Positions 35,651-47,389 of a stretch of 64,000 nucleotides of DNA are shown here, in pieces. The translations under genes and the position numbers were made by a program. The notes beneath the pieces are model-generated. The model worked only from the letters and a program-made list of their open reading frames with translations. It made no database searches and was not told the origin of the DNA. The DNA comes from Tetraselmis striata (taxonomy: Eukaryota > Chlorophyta > Chlorodendrophyceae > Chlorodendrales > Chlorodendraceae). The first letter of the stretch is position 1. The number at the start of each line of letters is the position of its first letter. The stretch is from the NCBI GenBank assembly GCA_006384855.1, contig VCJN01000005.1:124001-188000 (forward strand), given 5' to 3'.

Positions 35651-36049
35651 CAGATGAATGTCGACCATCCGAATAAATTTAGGCCATTTGAAAACACATG
35701 AGGATATAGATGAATTGGTCAGAATTGGACTTTAGGGTTTGAAACCGGTGACAGTGTGTGGTCACAACACGGGCGGGTAAGTTTATGCCAATAACTGTGT
35801 TTTAAAGCCTGAAACCGGGTGGTGGGTTAGTGACTTCTCTCTTTCCCGCCGGCCCTTAAGACCATGAACAATTATACTGCGTTTGTATTGAATCCGGGCG
35901 AGCCGACGCGCCTACTGGTGTTGGTAGTGTGATCCTCTTGCGAAACGATTGACCGTCCGACGACTGGACGACCCACCAACATGCCCACTGCCGGCTACTA
36001 GCGCCCACAATGGCGTGAAGAGCACCCCCCCCCCCCCCCCCCCCCCCTT

Positions 36050-37990
36050 GTGGATACCACTACATCCACCATAGGCACCGACAGACCCGAGGGGCAACAT
36101 GACGCCGGGGCCGGCACCTATCTGGCCGCGCTGCCGGGCGGGAGAGTACAACAGCCAGCGATCCGCACGGTCACAACTGGAAAACATTTCGCGGGCACCC
36201 AACCGCCACATGCTACCCGCCGCCACATGCGCGTACTGAACCGCCCATCTCATATGCTCCTAACCGGTCTCCCCGCTAGCACGGACGACACCAGCCACGT
36301 GGCCCTACTGTTCGGCGACCTGGTGGCCCAACATCAAGCGATGGACGAAGAGTCACGCAGCCGCACCTACCGTGACAAATCTGATCCGAACCTTCACCCC
36401 AAAAATCGGAGTCCAAACTCTACCAGCAGACGTCCGGGTGGTGACTCGCCGCCCCCCAAAATCTGCCGCCGCCGACCCAGCCGGATCGAGTGGCACCATG
36501 CTCCCCACTATACCACTGGATGGGTTCGTCATCCTGCGAGTGGCCCGCAGAGAAACAGCCGCTAGCGTTATGCATACCCAATGGAATGTAGAGGGCACAA
36601 CGATCCTCAACCGACAGCCAGGGCCGTCGCTGCTCCACCCGGCTGCTCGGAGCGCCGCACCTCGACGACATCGACCGACCGATACACCAGTTGTGGCTCC
36701 GCTTCCCCTCGTTCCGGGGCCGCACAAAGGCACATGTGGAAGCACCTACCGGAGGGCCTCCTCCCGGCGTACGACCAGCCACAACAAGGCGAAGCGGCGG
36801 TTGACCAACCGTCAGCAACGCTAGCAGTGAGTAAGCCCGGAGTGAGGGCTTGGGCCGAATACGCGGCCGACCCATGTGCAGACGGCGTTGTTATCTGCCT
36901 CCCGACCCGCACCTTACTGGCCGCCCTCCTGGAGGTCCGCGAGGTGTGGAGGGCCCGCCGCTCGGCCGACTTGGTGCGACTCGAACTCCTTGATCCCGAA
37001 GCGGCGCGGCTACAAGATGTGTGCCGCGACGCCGTATTGGTGCTGCCGTTCGGCGACCAGACGCATGGCCGAGCGGTGATCCATGTTACCGTTGAACATA
37101 GTGAAGAACGCGAGGACCCGCCCCCCACCCACACAAAGGCGTGCTGCCCCCGGAACTGTCCAGGCAGTTCTTCCGATGTGCAATGACAGTCCGGGCGATA
37201 TGCACCGCCCCCCTAGCCAACCTAAAGCTGCCGACAGTCGAGCAGGTAGCAGAGGCCATCGCGGCCACCATCAGCCAATGTATCAACACGCCCCCGGATC
37301 TGCTACAAGCCACGTGGCTGACGGACACCATGATGTTTGTTGGCATCAACATGCAACAATACCACACCGAGCCGAAATTGCTACGAGTGGGAGACGACAA
37401 CCTCTGCGCTATCTCCCTCGGCAAAGAGGACGAGGAGTTCGCGGACATCACCCTGCGACCGGCCGTGGCCCTCACCTCTCCCATTGCCCTACTACTGCGG
37501 GCGGTCCGCCTCCGCACCATCGTCATCTACCTCACGGAGTCCGAGTTCGATCTCTCGGAGTAACTCCTCATATACACCCCAGCCATACGGTCCGAGAGGC
37601 GGGAGAGCTAGGCGGCAACGCTGGCCACAACCAGCTCCGACCCACATTATTGGGCATGCGCAAGAAGGCTCGGCGGAAGACCCCTCCAGCATCCCTTGGA
37701 GGCCGAGCCGAACAACACCCCGTCTACACCCTCACCCTGCAGCTGACCGCCTACCACCACAGCCTCATCGGCGGCACCCGCGCCACTGACAGAACGGAGC
37801 ATTGGCGTAACAAAGTCTCGACGGCGAGCGGGAAGATCAAGGCCGCGCCAGCTCCGGCGCCGGCCGAGGGGCAGCCAACTGGCACAACGCCAACATCAGC
37901 GCCAGCTGGTCCAACCCATCAACCGCCATTGACAGCGACCCCAACAGCCCGGGCCACTCCCCAGATCGATGACACTCCCCCTCTGGGTTC
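36050..37990 (+). pseudogene. Unrecognised repeat-encoded protein, copy 2 (right palindrome arm)
   Basis: Mirror-image partner of the left-arm copy and better preserved. Frames shift several times: one with DTSHVALLFGDLVAQHQAMDE at about 36290-36350, one with VARRETAASVMHTQW at about 36540, one with LLEVREVWRARRSADLVRLE at about 36920-36990, then a clean frame 37141-37563. The clean frame ends in TIVIYLTESEFDLSE and a stop. A Pro/Thr/Ala-rich frame continues to 38000. No domain is recognised. The C tract at 36027-36047 precedes it. Confidence 0.55.
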
Positions 37991-37999
37991 GAGCACGTG

Positions 38000-39006
38000 A
38001 TACCGAGGCGCGGGGCGGTAGCTACTAGCCTACTGCCGTCGCAGCCATCGACAGACGACGAACCGCATCGAAGCCCACCCCCGGAGCAGCCCACCCAGCC
38101 CATGCGCCTACAGCCACAGCCCAATCAGCGACCGCCGTGACAGGAATACAAGCAAACGACGAGGACGAGCTTGAACTTATCTACGAGGAGAACGACAGCA
38201 CTATATATGGACGTGGATACCGCCCATTGCGGAGCAACGGAGGTACCAGGTCTGGCCGATGTTACCCTCGACATTGTTATCCACGGCATGGATTCGGAAA
38301 CATGAATATTAGCATTGAAGTGTGCACACCATTTCCGCGCCGCTCGGCCTACGACAACGCGCTATGGGCACATAGCCATGCACTACTATCATATAGATGA
38401 AGCTTCGCTTCACGGCAGAGCTTGCGAGAAGCCCCTCATGCTTCCGCATGCAACGATTACAACAAGAATTTTGCCATGATTTTCAAGTTCTACTCCAATG
38501 AACCAGAGGAGTCGATACATAGGGCTTTGTGTCATACCCTAAATGACATAGTTTCAGTGCTCTACACTCACGGTGGTCCGCCTAACATTTGGCACATCCA
38601 GCATGGCGATGCGGTATGGGTATTGCGGCAAGTGTGGCCCATGGGTAGTACATGTGGGCATGCTGGGTGGCGCGTTTTCTGGTTTTGTATCGCCATTGCA
38701 AGCTCGCCACACGCACTGCTCTGATGGCAAAAATGTAGGTGTTGATGGCAACGGCTACAACGCGGCTCAATCGGGCCTAACGTGCTATATCACATCAGCG
38801 TTTCCCCCAAACCGCACGAACTTTGGAAAGATGCATGCATTCGCGTTCGGTCTCGATGTAATCGCTTATGGGCATGTGGGTTGTCTGAATCCGCAAACCC
38901 AGCACTTATGTGGAGGGATGTATTATTACGGTCAGTTAAAGATTAAACGAATAATATAAGCGTAACGAGTGGGCTGCGCCCAGCGGACCGCTCGCGGCCG
39001 TCAGAT
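38000..39006. other. No gene recognised
   Basis: A short frame near 38137 (DEDELELIYEENDSTIYG) may be a remnant of the palindrome-arm protein system. The remainder, 38400-38960, has an open plus frame (38573-38959) with no recognisable domain. Confidence 0.3.
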
Positions 39007-39603
39007 TTGACGCTGGCGGGGTGGGGGGGCCCGGCGTGCGATTACATGATCGATTTCGCGTGCGTGTCCTCCACAACCCCCACTTGGGGCAACGACTCCC
39101 GCTGGTGCACCTCGGGGACCGCGGCGACCGAGGCGGAGCGCAACAAGCTAGCGGCGGACCGGGCGTCTTCCGCCCCGGTGCAGGATGTTCACTGGTACTA
39201 CCCTTTTGTGGTTGAGGACCGTGGCCGCCTCGGAAAATCCGCTTTAACGGCGGTCTACATCTTCGCGGTGTTACTTGCTGTGCGCAACTTCCCTGGCGGT
39301 CCTTCCGCGCCCCGACTTCATGCTTCCTTCGTGGTCAGTCCGTCCAGGCTCTTCGAAACTTTGTTGCCAGCCAGCCCGCTGGATCCGCTATCACCTGTCG
39401 CGCACGCGGCGGGGGTTGTTGCAGCGAGTCTCTGCTTGCGTGCATGGTACCTTGGGCGGCATTCTTTTTGCCGGAGTGCAGACGGCCAAGTCTGATGCGT
39501 TTGCCCGTGCTCATTCCTCTTCTGGTGCTGCTTCCACCTCGCAACTGCTGCAGTGGATGTTTCCTGTTGCCTATTCGGGTGGTTTCTTGATCGCCTTTTG
39601 CAG
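39007..39603 (+). pseudogene. RT-element C-terminal fragment, different subfamily
   Basis: The frame contains ATEAERNKLAADR followed by YPFVVEDRGRLGKSAL, which fits the nuclease-like region after the RT in algal non-LTR-type elements (E/AEKR..KY.. then FVPF..ETFGRLG). A later frame continues with ASFVVSPSRLFE. It does not align with the copies at 20-21 kb at nucleotide level. Frame breaks after about 39280 indicate a dead fragment. The assignment rests on pattern resemblance only. Confidence 0.4.
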
Positions 39604-39921
39604 CTAGCTCATGTAACTTATTATATAAGCATATTATATAGTAAGCGTGTTATGTTATACCTGTATTCGTTTGGTAAAAGCGTATTATTATAAAAGCGAT
39701 GAGTACTGCGCGGATATCACACAAGTATCAAAATGCATGGCGGCAGAAAGCGCGCGGGGGGAGGGGGGGGGGGGGGGATGAAGGCAGTGCATGCAGCGGG
39801 CTATGCCTCTTACGGTGCACATTCCGGACGAGCAGTGTTACAGGTGGCGCGAAAGCCATGTGTTAGAGTGCCCCAGTACCCCACCCTTGGTCCGGGTCAA
39901 CGGAGGGCTTCACGCCCAGCG

Positions 39922-42900
39922 CTAGGCATTACTACTCGAGGAGCCAGTGCTGGCCTTCCGCTCAGGGCTAATCAGCGTGCCGTCGCTCTTGCCCGAGTTC
40001 TGCTGCGTGATGTACACGTAGTCGGGGTGCGGGTGGTTCAGGTGCCAGCCCTCGTTTAGGTTGCGGTCCACCTTGTGCTCCGGCTTGTCGCGAGTCTGCA
40101 GCCGCGCATCGTCAATTGTAAGACATAGTCAGCCGCCGCCGCGCCGGGGTCATAATCCAATGCGCAGCCCTTCCGCACCGATCTAAATGCACATGCCGGA
40201 AGGTAAGCGGAAGAGGCCGGGAATCGAACCAGGGACCTCTCGTGGCAGTACTCGGGTACTCTTACCGGTTTATGATGATGCAGATCTATATTATGACCAG
40301 CCTCCGAAAAACCGAAAACTGATATGGTATCGGTTTTAGTGAATCGCACCGGAAACGTTTCGAGAACGCTACCGATATTCATTCAGGAATCAGCGACAAA
40401 TATACGCGAAATACGACGTTTACGTTACGAGGGTATGCCATAAACATAACAGCAAGAGACTGGAAATGGCACTCCGTGATGATGAAATCAAGAGACCGTC
40501 GAGACCCCAGTGTCCCCGTGTTGGGCTTATGAGCCATAATGGCTGCGACACCCATCCAACGCGGGTGGTGTTGGCAATGCGGGTAGGTGCAAAGAAGGTG
40601 GTTGGGGGGGGGGGGGGGACCTGGTAGTCCACGTGCACGTGGGCGCGCTCCACGTCCTCCAGGGCCTCGATCTGCGCAACGCCAGCCGGGAGGGGGGGGG
40701 GGGGGGGTGGGGTGTCAGCTGCGTCTGCACCGCCGCGCACAGCCCGTTTGGCAGAGCGCAAAGCAACCGGCAGCTTCGACGACATTCTGAGGTACCGCAT
40801 TGGTACCGCTGCGCAAGCTCCGTGCGATGGCCGGAGCCGCGGGGGCACCTTGTGCTGCAGGTCGAGCGCGATGTCGTGGGAGCGCATGACGGTCATGTCG
40901 CCCGGCAGCACGACCTCCACCTCCACGGTGTAGCGCTCCCCGAAGTGGTACGCGCGCACCACATCCACGTCCATCCCCTCGTGGTGGCTCGACGCCATCT
41001 CCTCCACCTCTGCCAGGAACTCGTCCGGCGCGCGGTGGCCCACAAGCTTGTCCAGCTGCTCCTTGGTGATCAGCGCCCAGCTCCACATGATGTACAGGCT
41101 GATCAGCACCGCGCCTGCAAATGGGAGGGAGGGGGGGGGGGGGGGGAGTCAGGATCCAGCGGCTCACATGCGCACCATGCCTCGTCGGTCTATCAGGCGG
41201 AATTGCTTATCCAGCAACCATTGAGAAGGATGTTGGGGAGTTCGATGATTGCACGTGCACCTACTCGACAGGGGTCGAGAGAGGTCGCGAGAGATAGGGA
41301 TCGAGAGGTCGAGAGAGATGGCGAGACGAGGTCGAGAGGTCGAGAGAGGGAGAGAGAGAGAGAGAGAGGTGGAGATAGATAGATAGAGGGATAGAGGTCG
41401 AGGTCGAGAGGTGGAGAAGTCGAGAGAGATAGACATAGAGGTTGAGAGAGCGAGGTCGAGAGATAGAGGTGGAGAGAGGTAGAGATATAGGTCGAGAGAT
41501 AGAGGTGGAGAGGTCGAGGTAAGGAGGTTGAGCGAGGTCAAAGTAAATAGGTCGAGAGAGGTCGGGAGAGAGAGAGAGCTTACACGGAGCTGCATGCGGC
41601 TTCAGGGCATCACCACATCCGCCAATAGATAGACAGCCAAGCCCTCCCTTGAGGGCGCGTGACGAGAGCCGCCCGGTGGCAGAGATGCCAAGGACCGGGT
41701 GTGCTATCAGGTATGCCGCCTGAGGTGTGCCGCCAGCGCTGCGCAGCATCCCTCCCCCGCGGGCCGCCGCATTGCCGAGTATGCTCATGCCGTCCCCGAA
41801 GTCTCACGAACCAAGCAGTCTCGCAGATGGGAGCGCCCTCGGTACAACGAGAGGTCAACGAGAGGGCTAACGCACTCGCGCATGCACACTTCACCCATCC
41901 GATGCGCTGCCCCTTATTCCTTTCTATTGAGCGGCGGAAATCAGCCTGGAGCGAAAGAGTAGATACGTGTGGAGACCGGAGACCAATTACATGTGATAAA
42001 AGTAAAGTTCGCCCTGGGTCATCGGCCGAAGCCGCCCCATCACTTGACCTGCCCTTGCGCGAACTGCAGTCGTGTGGTTGGCACAGCCACTAGACCATTG
42101 CCTCATTCGAACCCCGAAGGGCTAATGCATCAACCAGATAAACCCGGGACACGCCCGGTCGAGATTACCCTCAACTGGGAGAACCGGAAATCGAACAATG
42201 ACCTCTCGCGTAAGAGTCCACCGGTGTACCGAGCAGACCGGCAGCCAGGCCGGTTAATTATGTGTGATATGTTCAGCGTACGCAAGACGTTTCACGTACA
42301 AATCAAGAGGGGAAGAGGGGAGGAGGGGGAAGGGGTACGGGTCTTGGGCATGTGCACTGGCGGTCAGGAGGCCGTCGAGCGGGTGAATAGATCGACCCGC
42401 TTGCTTTCCTGTCGCACTAAATAAGGCGAGCGGCACAGGGAAGATGCCGGCGGCCAGCGAAGGTGGACATGGGGTTTGATTAGGGCAAAGTAAGACACGC
42501 GCGGGTGCGCTGCTTGGGGAGCGCCGGGGAGAGGGAACCTCCCCCCCCCCTCCCTCCCTCTCTCTCAGTGTGCATGGTAGTACCGTACAAACACAAACGA
42601 TCCGCGGACAAAACAACACCGGGCTCGCAGAAGGAGCTGACGCCTTTCCTGGGCCAGGCCAATCCTCCGGGGTTCGAAATGAGGTGTGCGCTCTCCCTGT
42701 CACATGTAGGGAACGGATCTTGTTCGGCCAGCGCTACGCGGCGTCGGGCATGTGGGCGGTGGCCATCCCCACTGCGCGGACGGTGATGACTCCGCATGAG
42801 CTGCGGGAGGTCGCCGCCGGGTACTTCTTTGCGTCGACCCCCCCCCCCCCCCCCCCCCCCCCCGCCCCCGGGGCGTGAAGAGGAAAACACTATTGAATCG

Positions 42901-45900
42901 ATAAAATAATTAGTAATGTACCGCGAATTCAGCACGCAGTCCCCAACGCGAAGATGCAAAACGTTGATTATGTTTAAGGCCCGCGATCCGAGATTTAGCC
43001 TCCGCTAACGGTGCCCTGCATAGCATACAGATTGGAGGTGCGCACCGATGGGGTCCGCCATCCACAGGCGCTCCTTGTTCCAGGACGCCACGCCCGCGGT
43101 CACCAGCGCCGTCATATTGGCCAGCACGTCGTTCCTGCGCGCGGGGGGTGGCGGCCAGGCGGGCCTCAACCTCTGCTCTCTGGGCCACCAGCGTGTGTGT
43201 GTGTGTGTGATTGGGGGGAGGGGGGGGGGGGGGGGGGGGGAGGAGGGCAAGAGCTGCGCCTCTACGCGAGCATGCATGCAGGCGGCGCGATCATTGTGGG
43301 CGGGCGCCTCTGTCGGTGGGGCACGCACCTGTGGTCCTCCGCCAGGGCGCCCATGGAGGCGGAGGAGCCCTCCAACAGCACGCAGTAGAAGTACAGAGGG
43401 ATCTGCGAGATAGGCGGGGCGGGGGTCAGCTAGCTGGTGGACGGCAGGAGCAGAGACGAGGGCTTGATGCCCCCCCCGCCCCCCCCCCCCCCCCCCCCCC
43501 CGCTGGGAAGGACATAAACTATGGTACAACCATAGCTAATGAGCAACAGAATTGCGAGCAGCTGTAAATACTCGTCGAATACTTTCAGTTTTAAGGGATG
43601 TTGAAAGACACAGTCAGTTGCGATCCCCCGATGAAAGGCTTGTATGTTTGGATGAGACAGAGTTCAAGGCCTATATACTTCGACCTCCGCCAAGACTGAC
43701 GGCACATCAGCAGCGCCATTTGAAGTGTGTAATGGCGGACTTCCTAGTCTGAAGATTGCCCCCCCCCCCCCCCCCCCCCCCAACTCCCCAACCGCAGCCG
43801 CGTTGACAACTTGCACGATACTCAGCAGCACATGCAGCTAGGGCGGTCTTGCGTGTACCCGCCTTGTGGTTGAGTGGAATATACAGGGTCGAGGGGGAGG
43901 AGAGAAGAGGGGGAGAGGGAGGGGGAGGGGGGGGGGGGGGGGTTGGCGGCTTCACCTTGAGCGCGGTGGTGGCGCCCAGGATGATGTACATGAGGGGGCC
44001 GAACTCGAGGTCGGGGATGACGTGCGCCGCAAAGCCGTGCCACAGCTGCGTGGACGCGGAGGCGAGCACCTCGAAGGAGGCGAGGCCCATGATGATGGCG
44101 CACGCGATGACGCCCAGCGTCTCCAGCCGCGTCTTGCCGATCGGGAAGTCGGGGTCCTCCTTGGCCATCTGCCACGACGCCAGGCCCAGCACCGCCTGCG
44201 CCGGCGACAGCCGCGGCAACGGGGGGCGGCATCAGAGACGGGCGGCGCGTCCACCGCGGCTGATTGGGCGGTCCGCATCGATCGTCCATCGGGGCGTTGC
44301 GCCGGCGGATTTCAAATGCGAACAGCGCCGGAATAATACGATCCCGACCTACCTGCCAGAACTGCACCGACCGCTGTTATGGGTTACATGCAAGGCCAAT
44401 GGAAGGGTAATAATACAGGCTCGTCTGATCGGCGAGTCCGCAATCTGTGTATGATTATGTGCAGCAGGCAGCTGTGTGTTTTTCTCTGAGGCGCATTCGG
44501 TACGCGTAAGCGGTCGTCCATGTTCTAGCCGAGTTCCCGGTGCACATGCCCCCCCCCCCCCCCCCCCCCCCTTCTGACACATTGGGTGCAGTTCAGGGTT
44601 TGGGCCTCTGGGTTCTAGGGTTTAGGCGGCCCAAGTACAACATGCATTGACATTGCATACCGTAAACACGCTATGGGTCCGCGCCGAGTTGTTGCTTTTG
44701 AACCCCCCCCCCCCCCCCAACCCCCCACCCCCCAAAAAAAAGAAAAAACTAGCCACAATGGGCGCCGGCACCAAGGCGCCGATACCGTACAATTAAATGC
44801 GGTCCACAGGGCCAAAATCCATGAACTGTTTAGCACCTTTACCTCAAAAAACATATTCGTGCTGAATTCCGTCTAATCTACTCGTTTGAATAGTTTTTCC
44901 CTCTTCGCACGCGCCCAGGGGGGGGGGGAGGGGGGGGGGGGGGGGTCAAACGTGTTATTTATCCGCGGGTATTTCATATTTGTAGGGTAATAAAAGACCG
45001 GCGTTAAGTTACTATTGCGCCGTGCCTAGCGACACTGCCTCAAGTTGATGAAATGCTATTACCCATGTGTTGGTTTGGTTGTGGGCGGGCGAAAGGCGGA
45101 TATTGTTTGAATGCGTTCTTGGCGGCGCGATCGCGCCACATGTTGACTTGTTGTAGGGTCCACCACCACGGGTACGGGACTCCGGGGGCGATGTGGCGAA
45201 ATACTTGATGAGTTGCGACTCGCGAGCCAAATAATCTGGCACGGCTGTTTGGACCAGGGCTCGGAACAGAGACGGAGCGCACTGGATACAGACGGAACCT
45301 TTTGCTTAGTGCCTCACTCTCCGTTTCCTCGGGGGGAGGGGGGGGGGGGAGGGGCGCACCTGAGAGGCGAGGTCCACCGCGCTGTCTGCCATGCTGGCCA
45401 GCACCGCCTGCGACCTGCCGGGGGGCGGGGAGCAACTCGTTTAGGGTTTTGTGATTTCAGGGTCCAAAGCACCCCCAAACTCCAAACCCTAAAATCCTTT
45501 CACATGGAAGGTCCCCCCCTCCCCACCGGCTCCCGGGCCACCACTCAACCCCGGGCCGGCCCGCCCTCATCGGAGGGCGCCACGCCGCGCGCCGCAGAGC
45601 CTCACCCGGAGCAGAAGAAGGCGTAGACCTTGGCGATGAAGAGCAGGATGTTGGCCGCCAGCGACATGATGACCGCCACCTTGTACTTGGCATCCTGCTT
45701 GGCCTGGGTCTCGTGGTACGACGCCGTGTGGTCGATGTCGCCCTCGCCGCCGCTGCCGCCGCCGCCGCCGCTGCCCTCGCCCTCCTCCGCTGCAGGGCGC
45801 AACCCGCCAGCCGCGGCTCAGCAAGCAGGACGGCACCAACGGGGCTTTGGGGTTTCCTCTCTGTTGCCCCCCCTCTGGCCAGCAGAAGTATACCACATTG

Positions 45901-47389
45901 ATGGAGAAATACTCTACCGGCGGTTTCTATGGGTGCCAACGCACCTACGGGTACCAGGGCGCGGATGTTAACCTCAACTTGAGGTTGCATGCAACCTGTC
46001 TGAGGAACTAAGCCGGCCAGAAAATACACAACCTAGGGCTAGCCAGAAGAATCTGACAGTGCCCCCCACAGAAGGGAAGAACTCCTTGGCTTGATGTATA
46101 TGCCTACCCGCCTAAGGGTGCCGACGCGACTATAAGAACAATTCTTATAAGAACCCTCCCTGCCCCGCTCGGCTCAATTCTAGACGAATCATTCAAAGAC
46201 CATTTCAGAGCTAAGAACAATTTGCCGGCACCGCCTTCCTGGGAGCAAGTATTCGGGTTCTTACAGTCCCATCGGCACCCGTATTCAAGATTCAAGCGAA
46301 AGTGTACATCTATACATACATACATAATACCTACAAAGAAAATTCAAATACATTTGTTCAAATGAGCAGGTAAAACGCCATGTGAATTAAATTTACTTAA
46401 ATTACTCTCAGGAGCTTACTTGGCACACCCAACGGGGTATCCACACCCGGCATAGACACCTTACGTGCTCCTGTACAATCCCCAGTAATGTTCCCCCCAC
46501 AGCCGTCCCTCCTTCTCTCTCTCCCTCTCTCGCGCTATCTGCTCCTCATCAAGGCGATGCCTCGAACAGACGCGGGTAAGGAGCAAGGGGGAGGGCCGAC
46601 GGGGGGTGGTGCGCACCCTGCAGCAGCGGGATGGTGACGGCCGGCTCCGGATCCACGCGCAGGACGGGCGGCGCCGCGGGGTCGTGGTCCGGGCCGGGCG
46701 GCACCGAGGGGCGCAGGCGGGTGCCGCCGGGGGAGGAGGACAGCGGCGGGTGGCCCGCGGCGGGCGGCAGCCTGTGCCAGAAGCCGGGTGGCACGGCCAC
46801 GCCCGAGTTGTCGGTGTTGGAGGTGCCATCAGAGGACTGCGCGCAGAGCATGGGGGAGGCTCAATAGGGTATCAATCTCCCTGCTACACTGACCCCCCCT
46901 CCTTTGTGACTGTGCAGCCGTACAGATGGGCTGATGCCTCTTCTGCAGGTAATGGGCCCCGGGGCACAGTGTGTGGACGGCCAGTCACGCATCCGTCATG
47001 TGATGAAAGTAAGCGAGAGAGGGTGAGGGAGAAACGTTGAAAGCGAGAGTGTCCCGAGCAATATCCTCGTGGTATGGGCGGCTGTAAGTTGGCTGAGCGG
47101 GGGCGATGCGATGCGTTGGGTATGCAAACATGTCCTTATGCTAAGTCCACCTTCAGAGCGTGGTGTAGTTTTCATTCCCCGATAGGTGAGGTATAGTCCT
47201 ACACGTGGATCGTTTCCTTCGCGTGTACACACAGTATGATGTAGTTTCAAACGTCACGACCTGATGGCAGAAAAAAACCGAAGGAAGTCTTATGGGCGAG
47301 AGGGGGGGAGGGGGGGGGGGGGGGGGGGGGTAAATAAATACCTGCCCCCGGCTGGCGCTTGCGTGGCGCCGCAGCTCGTTGTTCCCCAT
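39922..47389 (-). CDS. Cation diffusion facilitator transporter, Mn-type (MTP8-11-like)
   Basis: Ten exons give 466 residues: 47342-47389, 46617-46836, 45606-45789, 45360-45414, 43956-44195, 43329-43402, 43046-43134, 40849-41114, 40621-40671 and 39922-40095. All phases are consistent and the total is 1401 bases. Six membrane spans are visible, starting at VAVIMSLAANILLFIAKVYA (about residue 126). The metal site is DSAVD (about 161-165) in span 2 and DHRND (about 272-276) in span 5. DxxxD in both spans marks the Mn-CDF group rather than the HxxxD zinc group. The C-terminal cytosolic domain has KLVGHRAPDEFL, VVRAYHFGERYTVEVEVVLP and EDVERAHVHVDYQ. The first 125 residues are Ser/Pro/Gly-rich. 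Likely role: moving Mn2+ out of the cytosol into a vacuole or Golgi. TGTAA lies about 80 bases past the stop (39838-39842, plus-strand TTACA). The intron 41115-43045 is 1.9 kb and full of repeats. Confidence 0.95.
41255..41580 (+). repeat. GA-rich minisatellite in CDF intron
   Basis: About 325 bases of degenerate GAGGTCGAGAGA / GATAGAGGTGGAGA units, almost pure GA on the plus strand. It lies in the intron between the CDF exons at 40849-41114 and 43046-43134. Confidence 0.9.
42690..42840 (+). mobile_element. RT-element fragment in CDF intron
   Basis: Matches 20660-20790 at about 80%: GCGGCGTCGGGCATGTGG, then GGCCAT..CGGACGGT, ATGACTC and GAGCTGCGGGAGGTCG. It encodes the SGMWAVAIPTARTVMTPHEL start of the same C-terminal domain. 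A C tract at 42840-42863 cuts it off exactly. It lies in reverse orientation to the host gene. Confidence 0.65.

Noticed and set aside
40209..40285. Functional tRNA gene
   Set aside because: T-arm resembles a tRNA but has a stem mismatch, and no matching acceptor or D-arm is present.
44660..44760. C run followed by A run as a processed-pseudogene tail
   Set aside because: The A run is only 8-9 bases, lies inside an intron of the CDF gene, and no gene copy precedes it.
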